A stretch of 5,203 nt of DNA from Hyphomicrobiales bacterium (GCA_015494375.1 WGBL01000329.1:1-5203); one strand, 5' to 3'; positions 1-5,203 are shown, numbered from the stretch's first letter. Translations and numbers: made by a program. Notes: generated from the letters alone by a model not told the origin.

Positions 1-357
1 CACTTGCATGCGCACCGATATGCCGTCCTCGCCCTTTGCGGTCTGCACTTGCAGGCGATCGCCCCGTCGCCCATAGAGGTCAATCCGCCCGATGAGGGAG
101 ATGCGCTCCTGGCCCGGCTTGAGCTCAACGACGTCGATTGCGTGCGCCGCCGGGGCGCCCATGCCCATAAGCAGCAGCACGAACAGCATCACCTGGGCCG
201 CATACCAGACAAACCAGACAAACCACCCAGCAAGCCCGTTCGCGCGCCCCTTGCGGCAAATCACCCATACAGGCCCCTCTGACAACGCCGCCCCTTCGCC
301 GCGGCCCGGAGAGTGCTGCGCCTCGCTTGGATGATCCGGCCACAAATCGCGTCCCAT
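1..357 (-). CDS. N-terminus of a secreted or membrane-anchored protein, possibly a cyclic-di-GMP signalling protein (partial)
   Basis: An open frame runs off the low-coordinate edge, so only the N-terminus is visible. It has a basic stretch (CRKGRANG), a hydrophobic run of about 25 residues (WFVWFVWYAAQVMLFVLLLM) and a likely signal peptidase site after APAAHA. A mature segment follows that begins IDVVELKPGQERISLIG and includes GDRLQVQTAKGEDGI. The start is uncertain. ATG at 357 has GAGG about 5 bases upstream and gives a 31-residue hydrophilic leader. GTG at 264 has GAGGGG 9 bases upstream and gives a conventional signal peptide. ATG at 189 leaves a signal without positive charge and lacks a clear ribosome binding site. 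GTG at 399 is also in frame. The frame is closed by TGA at 483-481. From memory, related Rhizobiales carry a GGDEF/EAL protein with a similar periplasmic N-terminus beside this cluster. The catalytic domains are outside the window, so that function is an inference. The presence of a gene is fairly sure; its identity is not. Confidence 0.6.
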   Translation of the reverse strand, partial: MGRDLWPDHPSEAQHSPGRGEGAALSEGPVWVICRKGRANGLAGWFVWFVWYAAQVMLFVLLLMGMGAPAAHAIDVVELKPGQERISLIGRIDLYGRRGDRLQVQTAKGEDGISVRMQV

Positions 358-665
358 ATGCCCCTCGCCGCGGCCCCTTGTTTTCCGCCTCTTGCTCACT
401 GCGGGGCGCCTTCCCTGTCTGCGCGTTGTTTCCTCGTTGTTTCTGCCGTCTCGCCCCTGGCTGGCCCGCAGGTGCAACCATCACCCCTTGTGGCGGCTCT
501 ATGGGCGCTCAGGCCCCGGTTGCTCCGGCCGAGATCGACTTTGGCCGCACTTTGCCCTCACCGAATGCGATTGCCTCACATCGTCGCCTCAATCGCCGCT
601 TCCACGCGCCGCTTCACGCCACTTCCTCACGCCGCTTCGATAGCCGGTAATGGTCTGCAACCGAA
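358..665. other. Intergenic spacer with no supported gene
   Basis: This 308-bp stretch lies between the GNAT stop and the next minus-strand gene. Open frames cross it on both strands, but their translations are Arg/Pro/Ala-rich, have no recognisable motif and are what GC-rich DNA gives by chance. I see no rho-independent terminator with a U tract, no tRNA and no clear promoter. The only ordered element is a cluster of CGCCGCTTC repeats at 594-638. If the downstream gene starts at 264 or 189, the spacer is correspondingly longer. Confidence 0.5.
594..638. repeat. Short direct repeats, CGCCGCTTC x3 plus one variant
   Basis: CGCCGCTTC occurs at 594-602, 607-615 and 630-638, and a one-mismatch copy, CGCCACTTC, is at 617-625. 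The spacings are 13, 10 and 13 bases. The cluster begins about 30 bases beyond the GNAT stop on the minus strand. It could be a decayed tandem array or simple sequence bias in a non-coding spacer. No dyad symmetry or terminator is evident. Confidence 0.5.
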
Positions 666-1253
666 TCAAGCATACCAATCTTCGGCCAGCAAAGCGTAGA
701 GAAGATGATCCTGCCAAACGCCGTTGATCTTGAGATACTTGCGCGCCAGACCTTCGAGACGGAAACCGTTTTTTTCGAGAACGCGAATGGAGGCCTGGTT
801 CGCCAGCATACATGCGGCCTCGAGACGATGGAGGCCGAGTGTCTCAAAGACGAAGGGGATCACGGCACGCACGCCCTGAGTCATAAGGCCCCGTCCGGCA
901 TAGGGTTGGCCGGTCCAATAGCCGAGTGAGCAAGACTGGGTCACGCCGCGCCGCACATTGGACAGGGTGAGCCCGCCGAGCAGGCAATCGTCCTTGTTGC
1001 GAAACATGAAAAAGGCATAGCCCGTCTCCTCGCGCAACTCGCGATGGTAATAGCGCAGGCGCTGGCGATAGGCTGCTCGGGTGAGCTCGTCACGGGTCCA
1101 CGAGGGCTCCCACGGCACGAGAAAGGCGCGGCTCTTGGCCCTGAGCTCCGCCCACTGACCATAGTCGCCTGCGGTCGGTATGCGCAGATAGAAGTCTGGC
1201 CCAAAGATCACCGGCCCCGCTTCCACTGAAATTGTTGGCCGCAAAAACGCCAT
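666..1253 (-). CDS. GNAT-family N-acetyltransferase (RimJ/RimL-like)
   Basis: This 195-residue protein has the length and layout of the RimJ/RimL branch of GNAT acetyltransferases, which transfer the acetyl group of acetyl-CoA to a protein N-terminal amine or a small amine. An early FYLRIPTAGDYGQWAELRAKSR segment (about 21-42) is the usual first strand and helix. LLGGLTLSNV (91-100) is a core strand. GYWTGQPYAGRGLMTQG (111-127) is the motif A pyrophosphate-binding loop, with the Q-x-x-G-x-G pattern in QPYAGRG. LHRLEAACMLANQASIRVLEKNGF (141-164) is the usual helix and strand with the N-x-x-S-x-x-x-x-x-K-x-GF signature. An in-frame TTG at 1274 would add seven residues, but ATG at 1253 has GAGGAG 9 bases upstream and is the better start. 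The 210-bp gap after the M16 gene suggests it may have its own promoter. The substrate cannot be told from sequence; ribosomal protein S5, the RimJ target, is only an analogy. Confidence 0.9.
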   Translation of the reverse strand: MAFLRPTISVEAGPVIFGPDFYLRIPTAGDYGQWAELRAKSRAFLVPWEPSWTRDELTRAAYRQRLRYYHRELREETGYAFFMFRNKDDCLLGGLTLSNVRRGVTQSCSLGYWTGQPYAGRGLMTQGVRAVIPFVFETLGLHRLEAACMLANQASIRVLEKNGFRLEGLARKYLKINGVWQDHLLYALLAEDWYA

Positions 1254-1262
1254 TTCGAAAGG

Positions 1263-1268
1263 CTCCTC
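1263..1268 (-). promoter_or_regulatory. Ribosome binding site fixing the GNAT start
   Basis: GAGGAG on the minus strand lies 9 bases before ATG at 1253. It falls inside the longer frame opened by TTG at 1274, which argues that translation begins at the ATG and the seven-residue extension is not made. Confidence 0.6.
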
Positions 1269-1332
1269 GCGCAAATCCTACGCGATTGCTCATCTTGGAG
1301 CGGCTAGGCGGCAACGCCACCTGCCCACATTC

Positions 1333-1368
1333 CCTCTGACCAACCCCTCTGACCAACACTCTGCCCAA
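1333..1368. repeat. 13-bp tandem repeat, about 2.8 copies
   Basis: CCTCTGACCAAC is present exactly at 1333-1344 and 1346-1357 (period 13). A decayed third unit, ACTCTGCCCAAG, follows at 1358-1369. It lies in the non-coding gap upstream of the GNAT gene, so its minus-strand form would be in the 5' leader or promoter region of that gene. Confidence 0.65.
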
Positions 1369-1378
1369 GGTTTGTGGT

Positions 1379-1424
1379 CAACCTGGCTCTTGGGTCCGCG
1401 TGTTCCACCCGAGTGTCCAGGTTG
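1379..1424. repeat. Imperfect palindrome / potential hairpin between M16 and GNAT genes
   Basis: CAACCTGG (1379-1386) is exactly inverted by CCAGGTTG (1417-1424). Inside this, CTTGGGT (1389-1395) faces ACCCGAG (1407-1413), pairing in 6 of 7 positions, or 7 with a G-U wobble in plus-strand RNA. The apical loop is 11 bases and the internal loop is 2 by 3. No U run follows on either strand, so it is not a canonical rho-independent terminator. It could end or stabilise the 3' end of the thrC-M16 transcript, or be a protein-binding site. Confidence 0.45.
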
Positions 1425-1471
1425 GCCCTGGCTAGTTGATCCGAGCGTCCTGCTTAGCCCTGGCTAGTTGA
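1411..1471. repeat. 29-bp imperfect direct repeat overlapping the M16 stop codon
   Basis: Positions 1411-1439 and 1443-1471 match at 25 of 29 bases with a period of 32. The last 15 bases, GCCCTGGCTAGTTGA, are identical (1425-1439 and 1457-1471). The higher-coordinate copy contains the final codons and TAG stop of the M16 gene. The other lies wholly in the spacer and repeats the stop in a different frame. Confidence 0.75.
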
Positions 1472-2822
1472 CGAGCGCGGGGAAACACCTCTTCAGGTAG
1501 GCAAGTGCCGCGCTCGCTCCGCCCGCCTCTTTACGGACCGCCTGGGGCATGAGTTCCGTCCATGTCGGTTTACGGCGTTGCATGAAGTCTTCAGCCAGGC
1601 GCCGGACCGTCTCGCGGTCAACGCCGACCACCTTGTCCATGAGCTCGTCCTTGGGCGGCACGCGCCCCTTGGCGAGCAGCTGCCGAGCCATCTGTTCGGC
1701 GCGGGCGCCTGAGCTTTCGAGGCTCATGGCCAGGCCCACGCGGATTTGCGCCTTGGCGCGGGCGAGCTCCGCCTCCTCGGGCCCATGCTCGGCCAGCGCC
1801 GCCAGCTGATCGACCACCACGGCTGCCAACTCGGCCACCTGCTCGGGGCTCGTTGCGGCATGGGCGCCGAAAAAGCCGCTGTCGGCAAAGCCCCAGGAAA
1901 ATGAATAGATGGAATAGCAAAGACCGCGCTTTTCGCGGGCTTCCTGAAAGAGCCGTGACGACATGCCGCCGCCGAAGAGACCAGACAAGACTTGCGCCCC
2001 GTAGAAATCGTCATCGTTGTATGAAGGCCCTTCAAATCCCAGGATCAGGTGAGCCTGCTCGAAGGGCCCTGACACAAAGCGCGCGCCACCCCGGTAGCGG
2101 GCAGGGGCGACGGGCGGCCCGGAGCCGCGATTGAGCGCCGCAAATTGGGCCTCAGCGTGACGAACGAGCGCGCCATGATCGAGCGCGCCGGCCGCCGCCA
2201 GCACCATATTGCCTGCGCGATAATGGCGCCGACGATGATCGATAAGGTGTTCGCGCGTGAGCCGCCGCACCGTTTCGGCACTCCCCAGGATGGGCCGCCC
2301 CACGGGCTGGTCGGGAAAGGCCGTCGCCTGGGCCTTATCGAAGACCACATCGTCGGGCACATCGGCGGCGGCGGCGATCTCTTGCAGGATCACCGCCCGC
2401 TCGCGCTCGAGCTCTTCAGGTGCGAAGGTGGCATTGAGCAGAATGTCGGCGAGGATCTCGATGGCGAGCGCCAAGTCCTCTTTGAGCACGCGCACATAAT
2501 AGGCCGTCGTCTCGAGGCTTGTGACGGCATTGAGGTCGCCCCCTGCGCGCTCGATCTCCTCGACGATCTGGCGGGCCGATCGCGTCTCGGTGCCCTTGAA
2601 GGCCATGTGCTCGAGAAAATGCGAAAGCCCGTTTTCCGCAGCGTCTTCCGAGCGGGCGCCGCTGCCCACCCAGATGCCCAGTGAGACTGTCTCGAGCTGG
2701 GGCATGGGATGGCTTACGATACGCAAGCCGTTGGCGAGTGTGGTGATGGCGACCTCTTCAGGCATGCGCCCGCTTGCCTCTCTCTCAGTGAGATCGGGAG
2801 GTGCGCTTGCACAGCCGCTCAT
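1464..2822 (-). CDS. M16-family zinc metallopeptidase (processing peptidase-like)
   Basis: This 452-residue protein is the usual size for single-chain bacterial M16B peptidases, relatives of the beta subunit of mitochondrial processing peptidase. The N-terminal half opens with VAITTLANGLRIVSHPMP and carries the inverted zinc motif HFLEH (68-72). H68 and H72 are ligands and E71 is the catalytic base; the third ligand is E148 in ILQEIA, at the family spacing. The C-terminal half has the glycine-rich segment LFGGGMSSRLFQEAREKRGL (282-301) followed by CYS, whose R and Y residues are associated with substrate binding in the family. The enzyme should therefore be active. There is no clear export signal, so a cytoplasmic role is likely. 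The start overlaps the thrC stop (ATGA) and has AGGAG 7 bases upstream; ATG at 2765 is a weaker alternative. The last 35 residues, after RRKPT, do not show the usual ALGP-type ending and finish inside a direct repeat. The physiological substrate is unknown. Confidence 0.93.
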   Translation of the reverse strand: MSGCASAPPDLTEREASGRMPEEVAITTLANGLRIVSHPMPQLETVSLGIWVGSGARSEDAAENGLSHFLEHMAFKGTETRSARQIVEEIERAGGDLNAVTSLETTAYYVRVLKEDLALAIEILADILLNATFAPEELERERAVILQEIAAAADVPDDVVFDKAQATAFPDQPVGRPILGSAETVRRLTREHLIDHRRRHYRAGNMVLAAAGALDHGALVRHAEAQFAALNRGSGPPVAPARYRGGARFVSGPFEQAHLILGFEGPSYNDDDFYGAQVLSGLFGGGMSSRLFQEAREKRGLCYSIYSFSWGFADSGFFGAHAATSPEQVAELAAVVVDQLAALAEHGPEEAELARAKAQIRVGLAMSLESSGARAEQMARQLLAKGRVPPKDELMDKVVGVDRETVRRLAEDFMQRRKPTWTELMPQAVRKEAGGASAALAYLKRCFPALVN

Positions 2823-4387
2823 GCTCGTGCTCCTGATCGCGCGGGGGCCGATCCTGCGGTGGCTGACCCCGACGCGCCCGACGCCCCGGAGGCCAACTCC
2901 ACGGTGCTCGATCCAGGGGCGGCGGAACCGGGGCTGCCAGCCCCGGCGGCGGCCCGTGGGCGCGCTCTGGTTCTGTCGGCGTTTTTGTCCGCAGCGGCCC
3001 GTGCGCGCTCGAGAATAAATGCCGTCAGTGCGCTCTTGTCATTGCCAAGGACGCTCAGCCGTTCTTCACGCTCCTCGAGCCCCGCAAGCCGCAGCGGCAA
3101 CGGCACGGCGACCCCTGTGGCCTGGCTGACAGTGTCGGGGAACTTGGCCGGATGCGCCGTCGCCAGTGTCACCATGGGAGCGCCGTCACCGGGATCGCAC
3201 GCCCGAGCCGCCGCCACGCCCACGGCGGTGTGGGGGTCGGCGAGATAGCCCGTTTCCTCGCGCAAGCGGGCGATGGTCCGTGCGGTCTCCGTCTCGCTCA
3301 CACGGTGGGCGCCGAAATCGCGCCTGAGCAAGGCATGCTCCTCCTCATTCAGCCGAAAAGCGCCCCGTTCACCGAGCGCCGTCATCAGCGCCCGCACCCG
3401 CCGCGGCCGTCGGCCCGAAAGCTCGAACAGCAAGCGCTCGAAATTTGAGGCAACCTGAATATCCATGCTCGGGCTCGCGGTGGCCACCACGCCGCGCGGC
3501 GCATAGCGCCCCGATTTGACGACACGGGCGAGGATATCGTTCTCGTTGGTGGCGATGATGAGGCGGGCCACGGGCAGCCCCATGCGTCGCGCGACATAAC
3601 CTGCGAAGATGTCGCCGAAATTGCCTGTCGGCACCGAGAACCGCACCTTGCGGTCGGGCGCACCCAATGCCAGCGCGGCGGTGAAGTAGTACACTACCTG
3701 GGCCATGATGCGCGCCCAGTTGATGGAGTTGACACCAGCCAGTTGCAGGCGCCGCACCAGCGCCTCGTCGCCGAAGAGCGCTTTGACAAGCGCCTGGGCG
3801 TCATCGAAGGTGCCCTCGATGGCGATGTTGTGGACATTGGGCTCGCGCACCGTGGTCATTTGCCGGCGCTGCATCTCGCTCACGCGGCCTTTGGGATGAA
3901 GCACAAAAATGTCGATGGCCTCGAGACCGCGGAAGGCCTCGATCGCAGCGCCGCCGGTGTCGCCCGAGGTCGCCACCACGATTGTCGCACGCCGCTTACG
4001 CCGCCTGAGCGCCCGATCCATCAGCCGCGCAAGCACCTGCATGGCGACATCCTTGAAGGCGAGCGTCGGCCCATGGAAGAGCTCGAGCAGCCACGCATTG
4101 GGCCCCATCTGAACGAGGGGAGCCACCGCAGGGTGGGCAAAGGTTGCATAGGCCTCGTCGATGAGCCGCGCGAGCGCCCGCCCACTCACATCCGCGCCGA
4201 CAAAGGGCTGCATCAGCGTGAGCGCCACCTCGGCATAGGAGCGGCCGGCAAGGGCGCGCATCTCGTCTTTTGTGAGACGTGGCCAGCGCGCCGGCACATA
4301 GAGCCCGCCATCGCTTGCAAGGCCGGCAAGCAAGACCTCTTCAAAGCTTAGGCTCCCGGCCCCGCCTCTGGTGCTCACATACTTCAC
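2819..4387 (-). CDS. thrC: Threonine synthase
   Basis: This PLP enzyme converts O-phospho-L-homoserine and water to L-threonine and phosphate, the last step of threonine synthesis, in the cytoplasm. The N-terminus MKYVSTRGG followed by ASDGGLYVP is diagnostic of the family. LAFKDVAMQ holds the PLP lysine (K112). ATSGDTGGA (139-147) and SVPTGNFGD (251-259) are the conserved substrate and cofactor phosphate loops. GVNSINWARIMAQVVYY (218-234) and NFERLLFEL are further family blocks. GTG at 4387 is chosen because it gives the family-typical MKYVSTRG start and has GAGGAG 11 bases upstream. TTG at 4396 would lie only 2 bases after that site. The protein is 522 residues, against about 460-470 for close relatives. 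The excess is a tail from about residue 466, of which 37 of 57 residues are Ala, Gly or Ser. All visible catalytic elements are intact, so activity is expected. The stop overlaps the M16 start by four bases. Confidence 0.96.
   Translation of the reverse strand: MKYVSTRGGAGSLSFEEVLLAGLASDGGLYVPARWPRLTKDEMRALAGRSYAEVALTLMQPFVGADVSGRALARLIDEAYATFAHPAVAPLVQMGPNAWLLELFHGPTLAFKDVAMQVLARLMDRALRRRKRRATIVVATSGDTGGAAIEAFRGLEAIDIFVLHPKGRVSEMQRRQMTTVREPNVHNIAIEGTFDDAQALVKALFGDEALVRRLQLAGVNSINWARIMAQVVYYFTAALALGAPDRKVRFSVPTGNFGDIFAGYVARRMGLPVARLIIATNENDILARVVKSGRYAPRGVVATASPSMDIQVASNFERLLFELSGRRPRRVRALMTALGERGAFRLNEEEHALLRRDFGAHRVSETETARTIARLREETGYLADPHTAVGVAAARACDPGDGAPMVTLATAHPAKFPDTVSQATGVAVPLPLRLAGLEEREERLSVLGNDKSALTAFILERARAAADKNADRTRARPRAAAGAGSPGSAAPGSSTVELASGASGASGSATAGSAPARSGARA
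2830..2834 (-). promoter_or_regulatory. Ribosome binding site of the M16 gene inside the thrC 3' end
   Basis: AGGAG on the minus strand is 7 bases before ATG at 2822 and lies within the last codons of thrC. Together with the four-base ATGA stop/start overlap, it points to translational coupling of the M16 gene to thrC. It also supports the 2822 start over the internal ATG at 2765. Confidence 0.7.
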
Positions 4388-4398
4388 GGGAAACAATG

Positions 4399-4404
4399 CT
4401 CCTC
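4399..4404 (-). promoter_or_regulatory. Ribosome binding site deciding the thrC start
   Basis: GAGGAG on the minus strand is 11 bases before GTG at 4387 but only 2 bases before TTG at 4396. The spacing excludes the TTG and, although slightly long, fits the GTG that gives the conserved MKYVSTRG N-terminus. Confidence 0.55.
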
Positions 4405-4433
4405 GAATCGGCGTCTGCGGTGATGCCCCTTCT

Positions 4434-4461
4434 CTTATCCGAGGGCGACAGCCGCCGGCAA
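4434..4461 (-). promoter_or_regulatory. Weak candidate sigma70-type promoter for thrC
   Basis: On the minus strand TTGCCG (4461-4456) is followed after 16 bases by GATAAG (4439-4434), 47 bases before the thrC GTG. Both boxes are partial matches to the consensus. Housekeeping promoters in alphaproteobacteria are often like this, but chance matches are common. thrC could equally be read from upstream. Confidence 0.25.
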
Positions 4462-4546
4462 GCGACTGCTGATGCCAGAGAGCCGGAGAACGGCTGGCTC
4501 GATCGCAACCGGCCCTCGAGCGGCTGCCGACCGGTGGCGCGCTCCT

Positions 4547-4602
4547 TCAGACGCGGAACGCTGGTCAGGACGCGGCCTGCTGATCAGGACGCGGAACGAA
4601 GG
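4547..4602. repeat. Three-unit direct repeat overlapping the SURF1 stop codon
   Basis: Three consecutive units begin at 4547 (TCAGACGCGGAACGCTGG), 4565 (TCAGGACGCGGCCTGCTGA) and 4584 (TCAGGACGCGGAACGAAGG). TCAGGACGCGG is exact in the last two, and the first differs by one deleted G. The highest-coordinate unit contains the SURF1 stop and its last codons; the other two are in the spacer. Each unit carries TGA on the minus strand, in two reading frames. Confidence 0.7.
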
Positions 4603-5203
4603 CGTTTGCGCATGAACGCGATCCAGACGCCTGCGAGTGCCAGCGCCAGCCCATACCAGGTGACGGCATATTCGAGATGCCGATTGGGCAGATCGATCCG
4701 CGCCGGCCCGGGCTCAGGCGCACCTGGGCCGCCCATCCGCTTGTCGGCCTCGACATAGAACGGCGCGACAAGCCTCATCGCCTCATCCGGCGCCCCCGAT
4801 CCCGCGCCCTCGATGAGGGATGCGACGAGGCGGCGGCGCATGCGATCGAGGTCACGGCCGAACCATTGATTGGCCGCAAGGTTCGGCTCGGGCGTAAGAA
4901 AATTGACGCTTCCCCGGCGCACCCGGCCCACGACCTCGACAAGGCCCGCAACTTGGCCGTCCTTGCGGGTGGCGGGGTCCTTCTGCGCCTCGGGCACGCG
5001 GCCGCGGATGACGAGCACATAGCGCAGCGGCGGGCCGTCGGCGATCGCAACCGGCGGGTGCAATTCCAGCGGCGTTATCACGCTCCACCCCGGCCCATCA
5101 GGCCCCGGGCTCCAGACATGGAACTCGCGCTCATGGACGAACACGCCTTCAAAACGCACTCGGGTGAAGACGGGGGGCGCGTCGCCATCGCTCCGCGCAA
5201 GCA
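4584..5203 (-). CDS. surf1: SURF1-family cytochrome c oxidase assembly protein (5' end outside window)
   Basis: SURF1 proteins are two-helix inner-membrane factors that bind heme a and help insert it into subunit I of aa3-type cytochrome oxidase. About 206 codons are visible, and the frame continues beyond the window edge, so the first membrane helix and the start are missing. Family features in view are VRFEGVFVHEREFHVWSPGP followed by GWSVITPLEL near the visible N-terminus, then YVLVIRGRVPEAQKDPATR and VEVVGRVRRGS. A NQWFGRDLDRM segment follows, and the C-terminal LPNRHLEYAVTWYGLALALA leads into the second membrane helix. The helix ends in a basic tail (RKRLRSAS) that fits a cytoplasmic C-terminus. 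The GTG at 5159 is in frame but internal, because clear SURF1 sequence (APPVFTRVRFEG) continues upstream of it. Its place next to thrC matches the end of cta/cox clusters in related bacteria. A repeat overlaps its stop codon. Confidence 0.92.
   Translation of the reverse strand, partial: LARSDGDAPPVFTRVRFEGVFVHEREFHVWSPGPDGPGWSVITPLELHPPVAIADGPPLRYVLVIRGRVPEAQKDPATRKDGQVAGLVEVVGRVRRGSVNFLTPEPNLAANQWFGRDLDRMRRRLVASLIEGAGSGAPDEAMRLVAPFYVEADKRMGGPGAPEPGPARIDLPNRHLEYAVTWYGLALALAGVWIAFMRKRLRSAS

Noticed and set aside
125..484. Minus-strand 119-residue open frame with ATG at 484
   Set aside because: It overlaps the partial anchored-protein gene in another frame. It is Arg/Gly-rich with no motif, and its frame lacks the signal-peptide pattern seen in the real one.
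661..685. Inverted repeat CCGAA...TTCGG around the GNAT stop as a terminator
   Set aside because: Five-base arms with a 15-base loop and no U tract; too weak to call.
313..699. Plus-strand frames of 128 and 107 residues in the spacer
   Set aside because: Pro/Ala/Arg-rich translations with no recognisable domain, on the strand opposite to all real genes and reaching into the GNAT gene. Typical of chance frames in GC-rich DNA.
1333..1471. CRISPR array or insertion-sequence remnant in the M16-GNAT spacer
   Set aside because: Repeats are of different families, too short and too few. There are no unique spacers of constant length, no transposase fragment and no target-site duplication.
2145..2684. 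Plus-strand 179-residue frame
   Set aside because: Antisense to the M16 zinc-binding domain; the minus-strand protein has clear family motifs.
3743..4351. Plus-strand 202-residue frame
   Set aside because: Antisense to the thrC catalytic region and without recognisable content.
4388..4396. TTG start adding three residues to ThrC
   Set aside because: Only 2 bases from the ribosome binding site; the GTG gives the conserved MKYVSTRG start.
4481..4495. Inverted repeat AGCCG-GAGAA-CGGCT as a SURF1 terminator
   Set aside because: The stem is only 5 bp and no U tract follows on the minus strand, so chance is likely in GC-rich DNA.
4279..4758. Plus-strand 159-residue frame across the SURF1-thrC spacer
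   Set aside because: Overlaps both genes in antisense, and its low-complexity Arg/Ser/Pro composition suggests no real protein.

Overview
This is a GC-rich window in which all five recognisable genes are on the minus strand. It looks like an alphaproteobacterium, probably of the Hyphomicrobiales/Rhizobiales type. The evidence is the gene order read on the minus strand (SURF1, threonine synthase, M16 zinc peptidase, GNAT acetyltransferase, then a secreted or anchored protein) together with protein sequences typical of that group. In such genomes, as I recall them, this run lies downstream of the cytochrome c oxidase (cta/cox) assembly genes. That placement is family knowledge and cannot be seen here, because the window starts inside SURF1.

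Layout, in the direction of transcription (high to low coordinates). 5203-4584: C-terminal two thirds of a SURF1-family cytochrome oxidase assembly factor, with its 5' end outside the window. 4583-4388: a 196-bp spacer with a three-unit direct repeat overlapping the SURF1 stop, and a weak candidate promoter. 4387-2819: threonine synthase (thrC), with a GTG start and an unusual Ala/Gly/Ser-rich C-terminal tail. 2822-1464: an M16 peptidase with an intact zinc site, coupled to thrC by an ATGA overlap and a good Shine-Dalgarno sequence inside the thrC tail. 1463-1254: a 210-bp spacer unusually dense in short repeats, holding a 29-bp imperfect direct repeat that includes the M16 stop, a 46-bp imperfect palindrome and a 13-bp tandem repeat. 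1253-666: a RimJ-like GNAT N-acetyltransferase. 665-358: a spacer with no gene I can support and a cluster of CGCCGCTTC repeats. 357-1: the N-terminus of a protein with a signal peptide or membrane anchor that runs off the window edge. In related genomes I recall a GGDEF/EAL cyclic-di-GMP protein at this place, but the catalytic domains are not in view.

The genes do not form one pathway. SURF1 helps build the aa3 oxidase, ThrC makes threonine, the M16 enzyme is a relative of the mitochondrial processing peptidase, and the GNAT probably acetylates a protein N-terminus or a small molecule. Their grouping is a conserved housekeeping neighbourhood. thrC and the M16 gene are very probably translationally coupled. 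I found no new defence system, mobile element, CRISPR array or RNA gene. The points most worth a second look are the thrC tail and the stop-codon-overlapping duplications behind two separate genes.
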